A stretch of DNA of 64,000 nt. Origin: Roseicyclus marinus (GTDB lineage Bacteria > Pseudomonadota > Alphaproteobacteria > Rhodobacterales > Rhodobacteraceae). Of the stretch, positions 15,918 through 25,702 are shown in pieces. Position numbers and translations under genes: made by a program. The notes below the pieces were generated by a model. It did not search any database and was not told the origin of the DNA. It saw only the letters and a program-made list of their open reading frames with translations. Within the stretch, counting starts at the first letter, position 1. Every line of letters starts with the position of its first letter. The stretch is taken from NCBI RefSeq assembly GCF_030163795.1, contig NZ_JASJOF010000012.1:1-64000 (forward strand). Direction: 5' to 3'.

Positions 15918-16565
15918 CTACCTTTTCCGATTTTTCATGATTTCGGCGGCGCGGGGAGTTATGCAGTCTGACATTAAGTTAAGCTCCTCCGTTATGTTGG
16001 CAAACTCGGCGCGCACTTCCAGTCTGAGATTCAGTTTGGATCCAAGCAAGTTCAGCAAACCGCTCAGGGTTACGTCTTCATTTGACCCGGGCAAAATGAA
16101 CGAAGCATCCAGTAAGCTACCCTGCTCATACAAGGGAACAGGCATCGCGCGATAAGTCTGACGGCCACCTTCTCGCCAGGGCATCCAAGACGAAAAGAAC
16201 CGCAGGTCGAGATGCTTGTTACTTTGTTGGATTTTTCTCTGTGCGGTTTCCGTTAACCAAAAGAAGAGTTTTGTTCCCTTAGTCCCATCGCTGCCTTTGA
16301 CATGAGTGGTCAGTCCGAATTTTGGCTCATTCATAGAACCAGCAATGGTCGGCCGTCCGAAAACAATCATAGGCTGTTCATCGCGGTTCCATTCTGGTGT
16401 GGCGGCAGCTCGAAAGCCGGAACAAGCGTGAATCATCTGGATAGATTTTTGCAGGGCTTCCAGAGGAACCTCGCCGAGGTTGCGACGCGTTACGTCTGTA
16501 CAGAATTTTTCGCTGAATAGCGTTTCGTCTTTCAGTACATCATCCATGGTGTGGGGTGTCATCAC
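15918..16565 (-). CDS. hypothetical protein
   Basis: 215 aa; the start is GTG 16565 or the following ATG. Lower in GC than neighbours. Contains RPTIAGSMNEPKFGLTTHV and KLFFWLTETAQRKIQQSNKH; N-terminal part probably helical. No signal peptide, membrane segment or known motif. It lies alone between 15098-15841 and sbcC, on the same strand but with gaps of 76 and 136 bp. Confidence 0.5.
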   Translation of the reverse strand: MMTPHTMDDVLKDETLFSEKFCTDVTRRNLGEVPLEALQKSIQMIHACSGFRAAATPEWNRDEQPMIVFGRPTIAGSMNEPKFGLTTHVKGSDGTKGTKLFFWLTETAQRKIQQSNKHLDLRFFSSWMPWREGGRQTYRAMPVPLYEQGSLLDASFILPGSNEDVTLSGLLNLLGSKLNLRLEVRAEFANITEELNLMSDCITPRAAEIMKNRKR

Positions 16566-16701
16566 GATCTCTTTCTGTTGAATTTCCGCTTATCCCAGTC
16601 ATAGCTACAGCAGGGCCCTCCCGATGATGTCGAGATCATGGACGCCATTGATGCGGCGAGCTTTCCTTGAAAGGGCGCATACCCGCCCGCCGGGAAACCT
16701 C

Positions 16702-19700
16702 TCATGCTACCCTCAGTCGAATTTCGCTGGCCCCTCCACCCGTCTTGACGACCTCGACCTGAACCGGGATCCGGTCCTTCATCGCCTGGACGTGGCTGAT
16801 GACACCGACCGTGCGCCCCTGCGCCTGCAGCCGCTCGAGGGCATCGATGGCAAGGTCGAGGCTGTCGGAATCCAGGGATCCGAAGCCCTCGTCGATGAAG
16901 AGTGTGCCGGCCAGCGCACCATGCGTGCCCATGCCCGAAAGGGCCAGCGCGAGCGCGAGCGACACCAGAAAGCGCTCGCCGCCCGACAGGAGCCGCGTCG
17001 GACGCCGGTCACCACCCATGTCGAGGTCGACTACATGGAGCGCAAGATCAGACGAAGCCACCTCGAGCTGGTATCGCGGTTTCAGATCCTGCAGGTGCAG
17101 GTTCGCCCGCTCGACGAGCAGGCCAAGCGTCACGGCCTGCGCGATCTGTGCGAAACGGTCCCCGTTCGCGGCCCCGATCGCCTCGTTGATGGCCAGCCAG
17201 GTTTCCGCGAGGCCCCGTGTTGTGCGGATTTCCTCCTCGAGATCCTTTAGGCGTTCACGCGCCTCGGCATCCGCGGATTGCCGCTCGTGGAGACCCCCGA
17301 GTTTCTCCCCCCGCATCTCGATGATCGAGGCAAGTTCGACCCGGCGCGCCTCCAGATCAGGACGTGGCGTCGTAGGAAGACCATTTTCCAGAAGCGCCTC
17401 CATAGCCTCGCTGCGCTCCCGGAGCGCGCCCTCAGCCTCGGATTTCTCTTTGTCCGCCTTCTCGATCCGGATTCGACAGGCCGCGACCTTCTCTTCGGGC
17501 GCTGCCTGCAGCGCCACGCAGCGATCTAAGGGAAGGTCGGCTTGCTCGCAGGCCCGTGCGAGTGCTTCCTCAGAAAGAGACTTGCGCTTTTCGGAGTGTG
17601 TCACGGCATCCCTCGCCGCACCCAAGGCGCTCTCAAGACCGGCAAGCTTCGTGGCGGCCTCGGTGCGCGTCTCATCGGCCGTTTGGAGGTTCTCGAACGC
17701 TTTGCGCCGCGCATCGTTGTGGCGCGTGCGATGCGCTTCCGTCGGCTCACCACCAAGAAGGCCTGCGCGCTCCTGAACCAGCGCATCTCTGACCTCGTCC
17801 CGCTCCTTACTCTGGGCGCGGCATGCAACCTCCGCCTTCTCCTTCCCTTCGAACTCGGCCCGGGCGCGCCCGATCTCCGACGCGAGTCCGGCGAGGCTCT
17901 CCTTGTACGTGGCGATCTCCGATCGTGCTGTGACGAGCCTGTCCACGACATGCCGAAGCTGTTCGAGGTGTTCCTCCGCGCCTGCTCCGAACAAGGAGGC
18001 TTGCTGCCTGACCGGGGCGAGCATGGGTGTCATGCGCGCATCAATCTCCGACAGGGTTTGCTCTGCCGCCTCGATGTCGCCGGAAAGCCGCGTCATCCTG
18101 GTCTCAGAGCCGCAGATGCGGGCGTCGATATCCCGAACATCATCTTCAAGACGCCTGGTTTCCCGCTCTTGTGCCTCGATCACCTTCGCAGCCTCGTCGA
18201 ACTGTTGATCGAGCTCTGAGAGCCGGTCCCGATCTCCCTCGAGCGTCTTTCGCCGTTCAGCGATCCGGGCGTGGATCCCGTCAAAAATCTCCTGAGGAAC
18301 ACCGGGCCCACGCGGGAGATCCGCATCGAAAGGGCTACCGTCGAGCGCTTGTCGCGCCTCGCTCACGCGCCACATGGACCGATCCATGACCTCAGCAAGG
18401 CCTGGTCGTGCTTTGTCCTCGGCCTCGAGCGTTCTTTGCGCCTCGGCGAGAGCCCGGTCCGCCTTCTGAGCCGCATCAAGCCCATCCTGCCGATCGCGCC
18501 GCACCGCGTCGAGTTGTGCCCGCAGATCTCGGGCGAGCTCCGCAAGCGCGCTGTCCTCCATGACCGGATGCGAAGTCGATTGACAGACAGGACAGGGGGC
18601 ATCGCGTTCGAGATGCCTGCGCAGTTCCAAGGCTTCGCGCGAGACCGCAGCATCGGCCGTCTCGACCGGACGCTGCAGTGCCGCAATCGCGATATCGGCT
18701 TGAGCGACCTTCGCCTCCGCGTCTTTCTTCGCAGCCGTCGCCTCGGCCTCGCCCGAGACCGCAGCCTGCCGCCCTGCATCGCTAGCCGAAAGCGCCTCTT
18801 CGGCAAGGCGCAGGTCGCGGTTCGCGTCCTCGAATGACCTCAGATCAGCCGCGGCCTGGGTCAACCGGGCGAGCCGGTCAGCCGGTGCCGCAGCGGTCAG
18901 AGCAGCGCGCGCGTCACGAAGCCCATCCTGCGTGTCACGCGCGGCCACAATCAAGGCTTTCGCTGCCGAGATCTTCGTGGTGGCTGCGTTTTTCGCCACG
19001 AGAGCCTCTGCGATCTCCGATGTGAGCTGGCCGAGCTCGGACTCCCAGCCGACCTTCTTCGTCGCACAGACAATGCGCGCTTGAAGGCGATCCTCGAGCA
19101 CCGGCCAGTTAGACAATAGGGCGTCATGGTCCGTCACCTGCGAAAGCTTGGCCTGTTCTTTGAGGATGGCAGCCTCGAGAGCAGCAGCCTGCGCCTCGAG
19201 GTTCTCCTTCGCGCGACGGGCTGCTGTAGTGTCCTCCACGGCCCTCACCAGAAGGGTTTGCGCCTTTTCAGCTTCCTCACGTGCCGTTGTGATTTTTCCG
19301 TCAAGCGCCGTGGCCCGGCTCCATTCCGGCCCAAGGCACTTGAAAGCGGCCTCTGCCTCGTCATGCTGGGTTTTCGCCGCAGCAGCCTCGGAACGGGCCT
19401 GCTCGAGGACGTGGTGTTGCGCGTCGCGAGCGCGGACCAAGCTGTCCCGCGCGGCGATCGCGTCATTGAGCGCTGTTCGGGCAGAGGCGCGCTCCCTCAC
19501 CTCCCCCCGCAGGCCACGCGCCTTGTCCCAATCCGCAAGCCAGCTGCGGTTGGCCGCCAAGGTCTTGGCGGCCTCGAGGGCCTCGCTCACGCGTGCCGCG
19601 GCTTTCTCTTTCGCGGCGTGCGCCTCTTCGACGGCCTTGTAGGTACTAATCTCGGCGTCGACATGCTTTAGCTCGGTCTCATCGGCTTTCTGGGTGACCT

Positions 19701-20433
19701 TGAGATCATGGATCTCGACAGTGAGCGCCTCACGCTCCTCAGGATCAAGAATCCGATGCTCGGCGCGCCGTGTTTCGAGGTCCTCGAGTGTGCGCCGCGT
19801 CTCGGCATGACGCTCGTGTACCTTCTTGGAGATCATGCGATAGATTTCGGTGCCCGTAACTTTCTCAAGGATCGCCGCACGCTCTCCGGTCCTGGCGTCG
19901 AGAAAGGCCGCGAAATCGCCCTGCGCCAACAAGACGGTACGGCGAAACTCATCATAGCTGAGGCCCGTCAGCTTCTCGACTTTTTCATTTACGAGCGTGA
20001 GCTGGGTGGCCAGGACCTGACCATCGGAGAGACGGGACACATTACGGTCCACGTTTTGCAGCCGCCCATCGAGCCGCCCACGGGCCCTGCGCGCCACCCA
20101 TTCGGCTACATAGGTCTCGCCATCGACCGCCCGGAATATCACTTTGGCCGTAGCCTGCGCAGCACCCCGTCGCAGCGCCATACGCGGGTCATTCGCCTTA
20201 AGTGCGCTTCCGTCAACATCCTCGACGTTCTCTCGGGTGCCGTCGCCCGAAAGACGTGGGCAGTTCCCATAGAGGGCAAGGCACATCGCATCGAGGATGC
20301 TCGACTTGCCCGCACCGGTCTCGCCGGTGATGGCGAAAAGCCCCGCCGAGGAGAGCGGGCCGTCCTCCAGACGGATCTCAAAAGGCTCGGCGAGGCTGGC
20401 GATGTTTTGGCCGGAGATCGAGAGGATCTGCAT
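16702..20433 (-). CDS. sbcC: SbcC nuclease subunit (SMC-like ATPase)
   Basis: 1243 aa, within the long end of the family. Walker A GETGAGKSS at 37-45, long coiled coil rich in Ala, Glu and Arg, central zinc hook CPVC at about 613-616, then second coiled coil, signature LLSGGERFLVSLALALALSG and Walker B/D-loop LFIDEGFGSLD at about 1176-1186. With SbcD it forms the ATP-dependent double-strand exonuclease that cuts hairpins and blocked DNA ends. Its ATG lies three bases after the sbcD stop with ggagg inside the end of sbcD, so the pair is one operon in the usual order. Confidence 0.95.
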   Translation of the reverse strand: MQILSISGQNIASLAEPFEIRLEDGPLSSAGLFAITGETGAGKSSILDAMCLALYGNCPRLSGDGTRENVEDVDGSALKANDPRMALRRGAAQATAKVIFRAVDGETYVAEWVARRARGRLDGRLQNVDRNVSRLSDGQVLATQLTLVNEKVEKLTGLSYDEFRRTVLLAQGDFAAFLDARTGERAAILEKVTGTEIYRMISKKVHERHAETRRTLEDLETRRAEHRILDPEEREALTVEIHDLKVTQKADETELKHVDAEISTYKAVEEAHAAKEKAAARVSEALEAAKTLAANRSWLADWDKARGLRGEVRERASARTALNDAIAARDSLVRARDAQHHVLEQARSEAAAAKTQHDEAEAAFKCLGPEWSRATALDGKITTAREEAEKAQTLLVRAVEDTTAARRAKENLEAQAAALEAAILKEQAKLSQVTDHDALLSNWPVLEDRLQARIVCATKKVGWESELGQLTSEIAEALVAKNAATTKISAAKALIVAARDTQDGLRDARAALTAAAPADRLARLTQAAADLRSFEDANRDLRLAEEALSASDAGRQAAVSGEAEATAAKKDAEAKVAQADIAIAALQRPVETADAAVSREALELRRHLERDAPCPVCQSTSHPVMEDSALAELARDLRAQLDAVRRDRQDGLDAAQKADRALAEAQRTLEAEDKARPGLAEVMDRSMWRVSEARQALDGSPFDADLPRGPGVPQEIFDGIHARIAERRKTLEGDRDRLSELDQQFDEAAKVIEAQERETRRLEDDVRDIDARICGSETRMTRLSGDIEAAEQTLSEIDARMTPMLAPVRQQASLFGAGAEEHLEQLRHVVDRLVTARSEIATYKESLAGLASEIGRARAEFEGKEKAEVACRAQSKERDEVRDALVQERAGLLGGEPTEAHRTRHNDARRKAFENLQTADETRTEAATKLAGLESALGAARDAVTHSEKRKSLSEEALARACEQADLPLDRCVALQAAPEEKVAACRIRIEKADKEKSEAEGALRERSEAMEALLENGLPTTPRPDLEARRVELASIIEMRGEKLGGLHERQSADAEARERLKDLEEEIRTTRGLAETWLAINEAIGAANGDRFAQIAQAVTLGLLVERANLHLQDLKPRYQLEVASSDLALHVVDLDMGGDRRPTRLLSGGERFLVSLALALALSGMGTHGALAGTLFIDEGFGSLDSDSLDLAIDALERLQAQGRTVGVISHVQAMKDRIPVQVEVVKTGGGASEIRLRVA

Positions 20434-20436
20434 CGC

Positions 20437-21666
20437 TCACACACCTCCGGCGATTTCGCGGAACCCTGCGAGATGACGATCCGAGGGCGGGATCCCATGC
20501 TTGGTCTTGAAGGCTTCCACGAACAGGTCTTCAGGTTGCGTCTCGCGAAGGGATCGCGGCGGCGTCAGCCCCTCCGACGCCTCCGGATGGTCCGCCAGGG
20601 ACCGATGGATGCGAACACCGGCAGGTCGGACCGGAACGGCGCGAAGAAGGGCCTCGGCTTTGCCAAGAGTGACGGCCGGCGCTTCGTCGCCCGCGGCAAG
20701 CTCGACGTAGATGAGCGGTCGGAGCCCAGGGTCAGGTACATCCTCGATCGCGAGTAGAGCCTTCTCCAGCCCGTCAACATCGGTCACACCGGTTTTTGGC
20801 AGCCGTAGAACCTGAGCCGGCCATGGAATACCCCTATGCCGGGGCGCGACCTTCCGCCCGTCGATTTCGAGGATCGTCACGCCGTGATCGTATCGGATCT
20901 CAGCCGCCGAGAGGGGAAAGCAGCTTCCCGAATATCGGACGCGTCCACCGTCGAGGTTCTGTGGCCCGTGCAGATGGCCGAGGGCGACATAATCGAGCCG
21001 TGCAGGAAAGATCTCAGGCGGGACGGCATGCGAACCGCCGATCAAGATGCGGCGTTCGGCGCCTTCGCTCTCTATGCCGCCAGCGCAGTGAAGATGTCCG
21101 GTTGCGATAAGGGGCAAATCACCGACAATGTCCTCGACGCTCGCTACGATCTTCTCATGAAAATCACGCGCCGCAGTCTCGATGCTGAAGCCCATCTCCT
21201 TATCCGAGAAACTCACGCCCGTCAGATCGGCCGCGCGCAGGAAGGGGATCGCCAGCACATAGAGGGCAGGACCACCATCTGGTCCGGGAATCGCGACGAG
21301 ATGCTGGCGCGCGTCGAGCGCGCCATCCTGTCGACGAACCGTGCCGATTGCGTGAATGTCGAGGCTCTGGAACAGATCAGCAGGCGCCTCGAGGCGCAGG
21401 GCGGGATCGTGATTGCCGCCCGAGATCACTGTGATGAGCCCCGGGCGCCGACGCTTGAACTCGGCGAGCGACCGGTAGAGGAGGCGCTGGCTTTCACCTG
21501 AGGGGTTAGTGTTGTCGAAGATATCCCCGGCAACAAGGAGAAGGTCGATCTCCTCATCTTCGAGCACCTCAGCGAGCAGAGAGAAGAACACCTCGTGCTC
21601 GCGCTCGCGCGACCAGCCGTTCAGGGTCTGTCCGATGTGCCAGTCAGCGGTATGAAGTGCGCGCAT
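20437..21666 (-). CDS. sbcD: SbcD nuclease subunit
   Basis: 409 aa from the ATG at 21666 (MRALHTADWHIGQTLNGW); a 14-residue longer frame exists but the family starts at this Met. Mre11-type phosphoesterase motifs in order: D8 and H10 (ADWHIG), VAGDIFDN, SGGNHDP, GHLHCAGG and LGHLHGPQ, followed by a C-terminal capping domain. It provides the Mn-dependent nuclease sites of the SbcCD complex. First gene of sbcDC. Confidence 0.95.
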   Translation of the reverse strand: MRALHTADWHIGQTLNGWSREREHEVFFSLLAEVLEDEEIDLLLVAGDIFDNTNPSGESQRLLYRSLAEFKRRRPGLITVISGGNHDPALRLEAPADLFQSLDIHAIGTVRRQDGALDARQHLVAIPGPDGGPALYVLAIPFLRAADLTGVSFSDKEMGFSIETAARDFHEKIVASVEDIVGDLPLIATGHLHCAGGIESEGAERRILIGGSHAVPPEIFPARLDYVALGHLHGPQNLDGGRVRYSGSCFPLSAAEIRYDHGVTILEIDGRKVAPRHRGIPWPAQVLRLPKTGVTDVDGLEKALLAIEDVPDPGLRPLIYVELAAGDEAPAVTLGKAEALLRAVPVRPAGVRIHRSLADHPEASEGLTPPRSLRETQPEDLFVEAFKTKHGIPPSDRHLAGFREIAGGV

Positions 21667-22039
21667 CAGATCCTCGCATTGTGTTACTCTTGAAGGTGCC
21701 GATGGCACCTAGAGGAGGTCCGCTTTCCTAATTCTTAGGCACCAACTTTCAGAAAAACTTGAGAGGGCGGGCTTACATTATTGGTAATGGCCCATCGGTC
21801 AAAAACTTCGAATTATCCTTCAGGGGGCAATTCACCATGTTCGAACGTAATCGCTGCGGTCTGTGGTTAAACTTGTCAGGGACAATAATTTAAGCCCCCC
21901 GGCTTTGTCGCCAGAGGGTGCAATTCGAGTAGTCCCGAACGGACCATATAGTCGTTAATCACTTCATCGTGTGGCCGGTCTCGTAATCCTTGAGCTTGCG
22001 CCGCGAGCTCCCCAACCAACAAAATCATCAGCAGCAGAT
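21667..22039. other. intergenic, no gene seen
   Basis: About 370 bp between sbcD and the 3' end of the outer-membrane protein gene. It should hold the sbcDC promoter near its left edge. No supported ORF or strong hairpin. Confidence 0.45.
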
Positions 22040-22636
22040 TTAGAAGCGGTAACCGATGAATGCGAATGTTGCATCAGCATCGGACTCGCCACCGAGATTG
22101 TCATAGTAGGTCAGACCAACCGAAATATTGTCAGTGACGTTAAACCCGGCGCCGAGGAAACCGCCGAAACCATCCTCATCTACGGCACCGCTGTAGTTCA
22201 CACCAGCGATGGTAACCGTTCCTGTCGCGCTCACCTCGGAGTAATGAGCACCCGCGCGCAGGAAAATAGCATCTGTCGCGTAGTACTTCAGGCCGAAATC
22301 GAAGCCCCTTGCATCTACTTCCACTCTCCCCGTCGCAGTGGTGCCAGGAGATGCAAAGGTCACATCCAAAGAGCCTGTTTGAAAGAGGCCAAACTCCGCT
22401 GCCAGAGTATTAGTGATGCCCAATTCGGCATACGCGCGTAGTGCAACAGTTGAGCTGTCTTCCGAAAAGGTCACGGTCCGACCGGAAGCAGTTGCGAGTA
22501 CCTGAGCTGCCTCTGCACCACCAACATCAGCTGCAGCAAATCCACCTTCAACGCCGAAGCGCCACTCCTGAGCCTGTGCTGCTGAAAGTGTCAGTGTCGA
22601 CAAGACTATGGCTACCAATAAGCTTTTCTTCATCAT
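22040..22636 (-). CDS. outer-membrane beta-barrel protein
   Basis: 198 aa with a clear signal peptide (MMKKSLLVAIVLSTLTLSAA, cleavage after AQA), then alternating strands with Gly and aromatic residues and a C-terminal FAFIGYRF, the aromatic-ending signature of BAM-assembled barrels. Probably an eight-stranded OmpA/OmpW-like or opacity-type barrel (family porin_Gram-neg/OMP_b-brl). Ser- and Thr-rich loops with many Asp suit a surface protein. The start has a weak aaggaaacg site. A perfect palindrome lies about 60 bp upstream. Confidence 0.8.
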   Translation of the reverse strand: MMKKSLLVAIVLSTLTLSAAQAQEWRFGVEGGFAAADVGGAEAAQVLATASGRTVTFSEDSSTVALRAYAELGITNTLAAEFGLFQTGSLDVTFASPGTTATGRVEVDARGFDFGLKYYATDAIFLRAGAHYSEVSATGTVTIAGVNYSGAVDEDGFGGFLGAGFNVTDNISVGLTYYDNLGGESDADATFAFIGYRF

Positions 22637-22696
22637 CGTTTCCTTATCGTTATTAAAAAAATTGTTTGAACGGGCTCACCCAAAGTGTGGGCTTTG

Positions 22697-22712
22697 GTTT
22701 GACGTGTCAAAC
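22697..22712. promoter_or_regulatory. palindromic operator candidate upstream of the barrel gene
   Basis: gtttgac-gt-gtcaaac, a 7-2-7 perfect inverted repeat. Read on the minus strand it contains TTGACA, usable as a -35 element for the barrel gene, so a bound repressor would block that promoter. Confidence 0.5.
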
Positions 22713-23018
22713 ATTTGTGCTTCCTAAGACAGGAAATGTGTCCCCATCGGCCCGGTTATTGCAGTCGCGTCTTACCTAAGCCCAGCTCGGGTTCTGGAGA
22801 TGCCAGCACGTCAATCGTTGCGTTACGATGGGTCATTCGACCGTTCTGACCAAAGGGTGCTTTGTTCGCTACTCCGACCTAGGCTCGGACCGCAAACACT
22901 GTCCACTTCTTGCCTTCTACCCACATGACAGCTTCTGCCACCCACTGCGTTTACCTTTGGCCAACCAGCGGTCGCCTTGTCCTGAGGCCCGCCCCCCCAA
23001 GCCCGGAGGAAAGACCAG
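22713..23018. other. intergenic, no gene seen
   Basis: About 300 bp upstream of the 23019 operon; must include its promoter. No convincing ORF. Confidence 0.4.
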
Positions 23019-23735
23019 ATGCAGATGAACCATGCCACCTTCACGCGGTCGCCGGCGCTCCGGCTCTCACTCAAACGGGGCTATGCGACACAGGCCATCG
23101 CGAGGGCAGGGCAGGATTCGGCAGATCTGTCGGGACTCGTGCGGATCGCGGCGGAGCTTAGGCCCAACCCCAAGGCGCTGAGCCGGGTCGCCGCACGCAT
23201 AAAGGGCAGGCCCGGTGTCGTCCAGATCGCGGCGAGCGCGGATCGCAAGAGCCTGACCTTCGTGGCCCGCCTGACCCGCGAGATCGAAACCAGGGTCACT
23301 GGGGAACCGGTCTTCGCGGAAACGGGCATGATCTACCTTCGGATGCGCGTCAGAGTCTCTTCGAGAGGTGTCGGGTTCCATCTCTCGGCCATCAGCTTCT
23401 GCCGCCATGCCCTGGAGCGTCTGGTGGAACGCGCGGACCCTGATCTTTGCCGGGGGCTCTTGCCGGTGATCGACGGCGAGGCCTGCGCCATGTTCCGAGC
23501 TTGGGAAGCGGGGCGTCCCTTTGACGAGGCGGGTGACACGTTTTGCCCCGCCGCCGCGGCTGGGGTCTGGGCCGGGGGCTATGACGCCCTGGCCATGGAC
23601 CCCGCATGGGCCCTTGTCTCCACAACAACGGCCAGCGTTCCGATCTTTTCCGCGCGGACCTTTCTGTCGGAAGCCGAGATGCGCCCGACGGTCTGGCTGC
23701 GCTGGAAGGACGATCCGGCCTGCCGGATCATCTGA
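23019..23735 (+). CDS. hypothetical protein (first gene of three-gene operon)
   Basis: 238 aa; the start has a good ggaggaaag site. Basic N-terminus (RSPALRLSLKRGYATQAIAR), then VGFHLSAISFCRHALERLVE and a C-terminal FLSEAEMRPTVWLRWKDDP. No signal peptide or known catalytic motif. The His/Cys-containing middle may be structural. High GC and Ala-rich like the host. Followed by two short genes on the same strand. Function unknown. Confidence 0.6.
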   Translation: MQMNHATFTRSPALRLSLKRGYATQAIARAGQDSADLSGLVRIAAELRPNPKALSRVAARIKGRPGVVQIAASADRKSLTFVARLTREIETRVTGEPVFAETGMIYLRMRVRVSSRGVGFHLSAISFCRHALERLVERADPDLCRGLLPVIDGEACAMFRAWEAGRPFDEAGDTFCPAAAAGVWAGGYDALAMDPAWALVSTTTASVPIFSARTFLSEAEMRPTVWLRWKDDPACRII

Positions 23736-23857
23736 CCCACGCGCGCGCCCTTGGCTTGTGGCGGGGCGCGGAGTGCCTATCTGACGCGCCCCGCCCGAAC
23801 ATGACCAGCGACCACACCCGCGCCATGTCGCGGCAACCCCCACAAAGGAGGGCAAAG

Positions 23858-24112
23858 ATGCAGTTCAACCCGCTGACCGGAACGCTCTGGGATGACGAGG
23901 GGCGGTTCCTCAAAAGCGTCCATTGCCCGAAGGGCGCCACCCAAAATGACATCGCCGCCGGGATCTGCCTGCTATGTGACCATGCGATCGTGCCCCTCGA
24001 CGACCTGCCCGAGGTCGAGGCTCTGACCCGCCTGCGCGCCGATCCCGACCTTTGCCTGAGCTTTCGCCCCGACCACCCCGCCATCAGGATGATCCACCAT
24101 GACCCTAACTAA
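23858..24112 (+). CDS. small Cys-containing hypothetical protein
   Basis: 84 aa from the ATG at 23858, chosen for its strong aaaggag site; the open frame extends further upstream without one. C23, C37, C40 and H42 (HCPKG ... CLLCDH) could bind a zinc ion. Overlaps the next gene by 14 bases, so the two are co-translated. No family recognised. Confidence 0.6.
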   Translation: MQFNPLTGTLWDDEGRFLKSVHCPKGATQNDIAAGICLLCDHAIVPLDDLPEVEALTRLRADPDLCLSFRPDHPAIRMIHHDPN

Positions 24113-24566
24113 CCAAGACGCGTCCCTCCGCAAGATCGTGACTGCCCGCACCCTCGAGGAGATGAACGCCGCGACGCGGAACGGTTGCCGCCTGCTGGTG
24201 CGGCGGATCGAGCGCAACCCGGAGGTTCACGCAAAATACAAGGTGGTGAAGCACAAACAGACCGGTGAGCTGGTAATGGTCACGGACTGGCGCTCGGAAC
24301 CGGTGGGCCAGGATTGGGAGGACTGCATCTCCTGGAGCGATTACTATCCCTACCACTCGCCGTTGCCGTTCGCGGCCTACGTCCTGCCGCCCGATCTGGC
24401 GGTGGACGAGACCGTGTTCCTGGCCGATCTGATCGAGGAGCATGTCGGGATGATCTGGAACCAGGGGGCGGCCTTCCGGCTTGCCGGCTGCAAGGCCCGC
24501 TGGACCGGTCGGGAGTTTGAGCTGATCCGACCTCGCGGTGGCGTTCCGGATCGGATCATCGGCTAA
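24099..24566 (+). CDS. hypothetical protein (third gene of operon)
   Basis: 155 aa. MTLTNQDASLRKIVTARTLE, then RLLVRRIERNPEVHAKYKVV, an aromatic Asp/Trp-rich centre (QDWEDCISWSDYYPYHS) and ETVFLADLIEEHVGMIWNQG. Predicted soluble. Overlaps the 84-aa gene and ends 24 bp before the convergent WYL regulator gene. Function unknown. Confidence 0.6.
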   Translation: MTLTNQDASLRKIVTARTLEEMNAATRNGCRLLVRRIERNPEVHAKYKVVKHKQTGELVMVTDWRSEPVGQDWEDCISWSDYYPYHSPLPFAAYVLPPDLAVDETVFLADLIEEHVGMIWNQGAAFRLAGCKARWTGREFELIRPRGGVPDRIIG

Positions 24567-24590
24567 ACGACTGGCAGCCCAGCCAATCGG

Positions 24591-25586
24591 TCAGGGCAGG
24601 GCGGGGAAATCCCCCCGCCTGTGTCGGGCGACCATCTCGCGCAGGGCGACCGGGGCCAGAACCTCGACCGCATCGCCCCACATGTAGAGGTGCCAGGCCA
24701 TCTCCAGATGACCCGAGGCCGTGAAGCGGATGGTCAGGCCGCCGTCCGGTTCCTCGGTCATCACTTGGCTCGGATGGAACAGGAACTCCCGCGCGGTGTG
24801 GGCGGCCGTGGGGCTGAAGCGCCAGATCACCTCGCCGTATTCGGCATCTGTGTGATAGCTGCCGAAGGCGCGCGCCGCATGGGTGCCGAGATCGAAGGCG
24901 GGATCGCGTGCGAAGCTGTCGGCCTCGATCCGGGCGGCGGTGATCCGGTCAAGCCTGTAATGCTGCATCCGTCCGTCGCCCCCGGCCTCTCGCGCCACAA
25001 GATAGCGGCGGGTGCCAAGGAGCAGGCCATGCGGCTCAAGCCGTCGCTCGCGGTCGGGATCGCGGCCGCCGGCATAGACGATGCTCAGCACATGCGGGCC
25101 TTTCAGCGACTCGGCGATCGCGCCCATGATGTTGCCCGCGACCTGGACCTGCGGACCGGGGCGGGAGGCAAAGCCATGCGCCTCGAGCATCGCCTCGGCA
25201 TCGGCCTCTGCGCGGCGGGCATGGGGGCCGGGCATGGCCGAAAGAAGACGGTCGCGCAGACCTGACAAGGCCCGCACATCCGTCACCGCGCCCTCGCGCT
25301 CGGCCCGGCGGATCGCCAGCTCCAGCGCCGCCAGCTCGCTGTCGCGGATACCCTGCGCCAGCATCAGCCGCGCATGATCGGCGCGTAGCTTCCAGAACTT
25401 GCGCCGCTCGTCATCGATCTGGGTGGTGCAGTTGGGAAACATCTGCTCCAGCGCCTTGGTCATCCGCTGCGCGGTGCGCCGGTCGATGCCGAACTCCTCC
25501 TCGATGTCGGTGAGTGACACGCCTGCATAGCGCGCTGTCGCAAGCTCGGCGAGGCGTAGAAGATCGGCGGCTTTCTGGAAAGACAT
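24591..25586 (-). CDS. WYL-domain transcriptional regulator
   Basis: 331 aa. N-terminal helix-turn-helix (SLTDIEEEFGIDRRTAQRMT, about 25-45) with the downstream strand RKFWKLRAD; central helical region; WYL core with RRLEPHGLLLGTRRYLVARE (usual W-Y-L triplet replaced) and a C-terminal WCX-like part (VIWRFSPTAAHTAREFLFHP). Close in layout to BrxR/PafBC-type regulators, which sense nucleic-acid or nucleotide ligands and often control phage-defence genes. Paralogue of the WYL protein at 34381-35364. A gagg site precedes the ATG. Its target is not evident: the adjacent genes are convergent. Confidence 0.85.
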   Translation of the reverse strand: MSFQKAADLLRLAELATARYAGVSLTDIEEEFGIDRRTAQRMTKALEQMFPNCTTQIDDERRKFWKLRADHARLMLAQGIRDSELAALELAIRRAEREGAVTDVRALSGLRDRLLSAMPGPHARRAEADAEAMLEAHGFASRPGPQVQVAGNIMGAIAESLKGPHVLSIVYAGGRDPDRERRLEPHGLLLGTRRYLVAREAGGDGRMQHYRLDRITAARIEADSFARDPAFDLGTHAARAFGSYHTDAEYGEVIWRFSPTAAHTAREFLFHPSQVMTEEPDGGLTIRFTASGHLEMAWHLYMWGDAVEVLAPVALREMVARHRRGDFPALP

Positions 25587-25702
25587 GAGATTAACCTCAG
25601 AGAAACCTTCGACAGCACGCTTTGGATTGGTTGTGGCGACGCTTGATCTCTACGTTGCCCTACCTTCCTATATTAAAAACAAATTGTTAGGCTGTAATGA
25701 AC

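Noticed and set aside
16799-17776. 325-codon open frame on the plus strand
   Set aside because: Antisense to sbcC and extremely Ser/Arg-rich.
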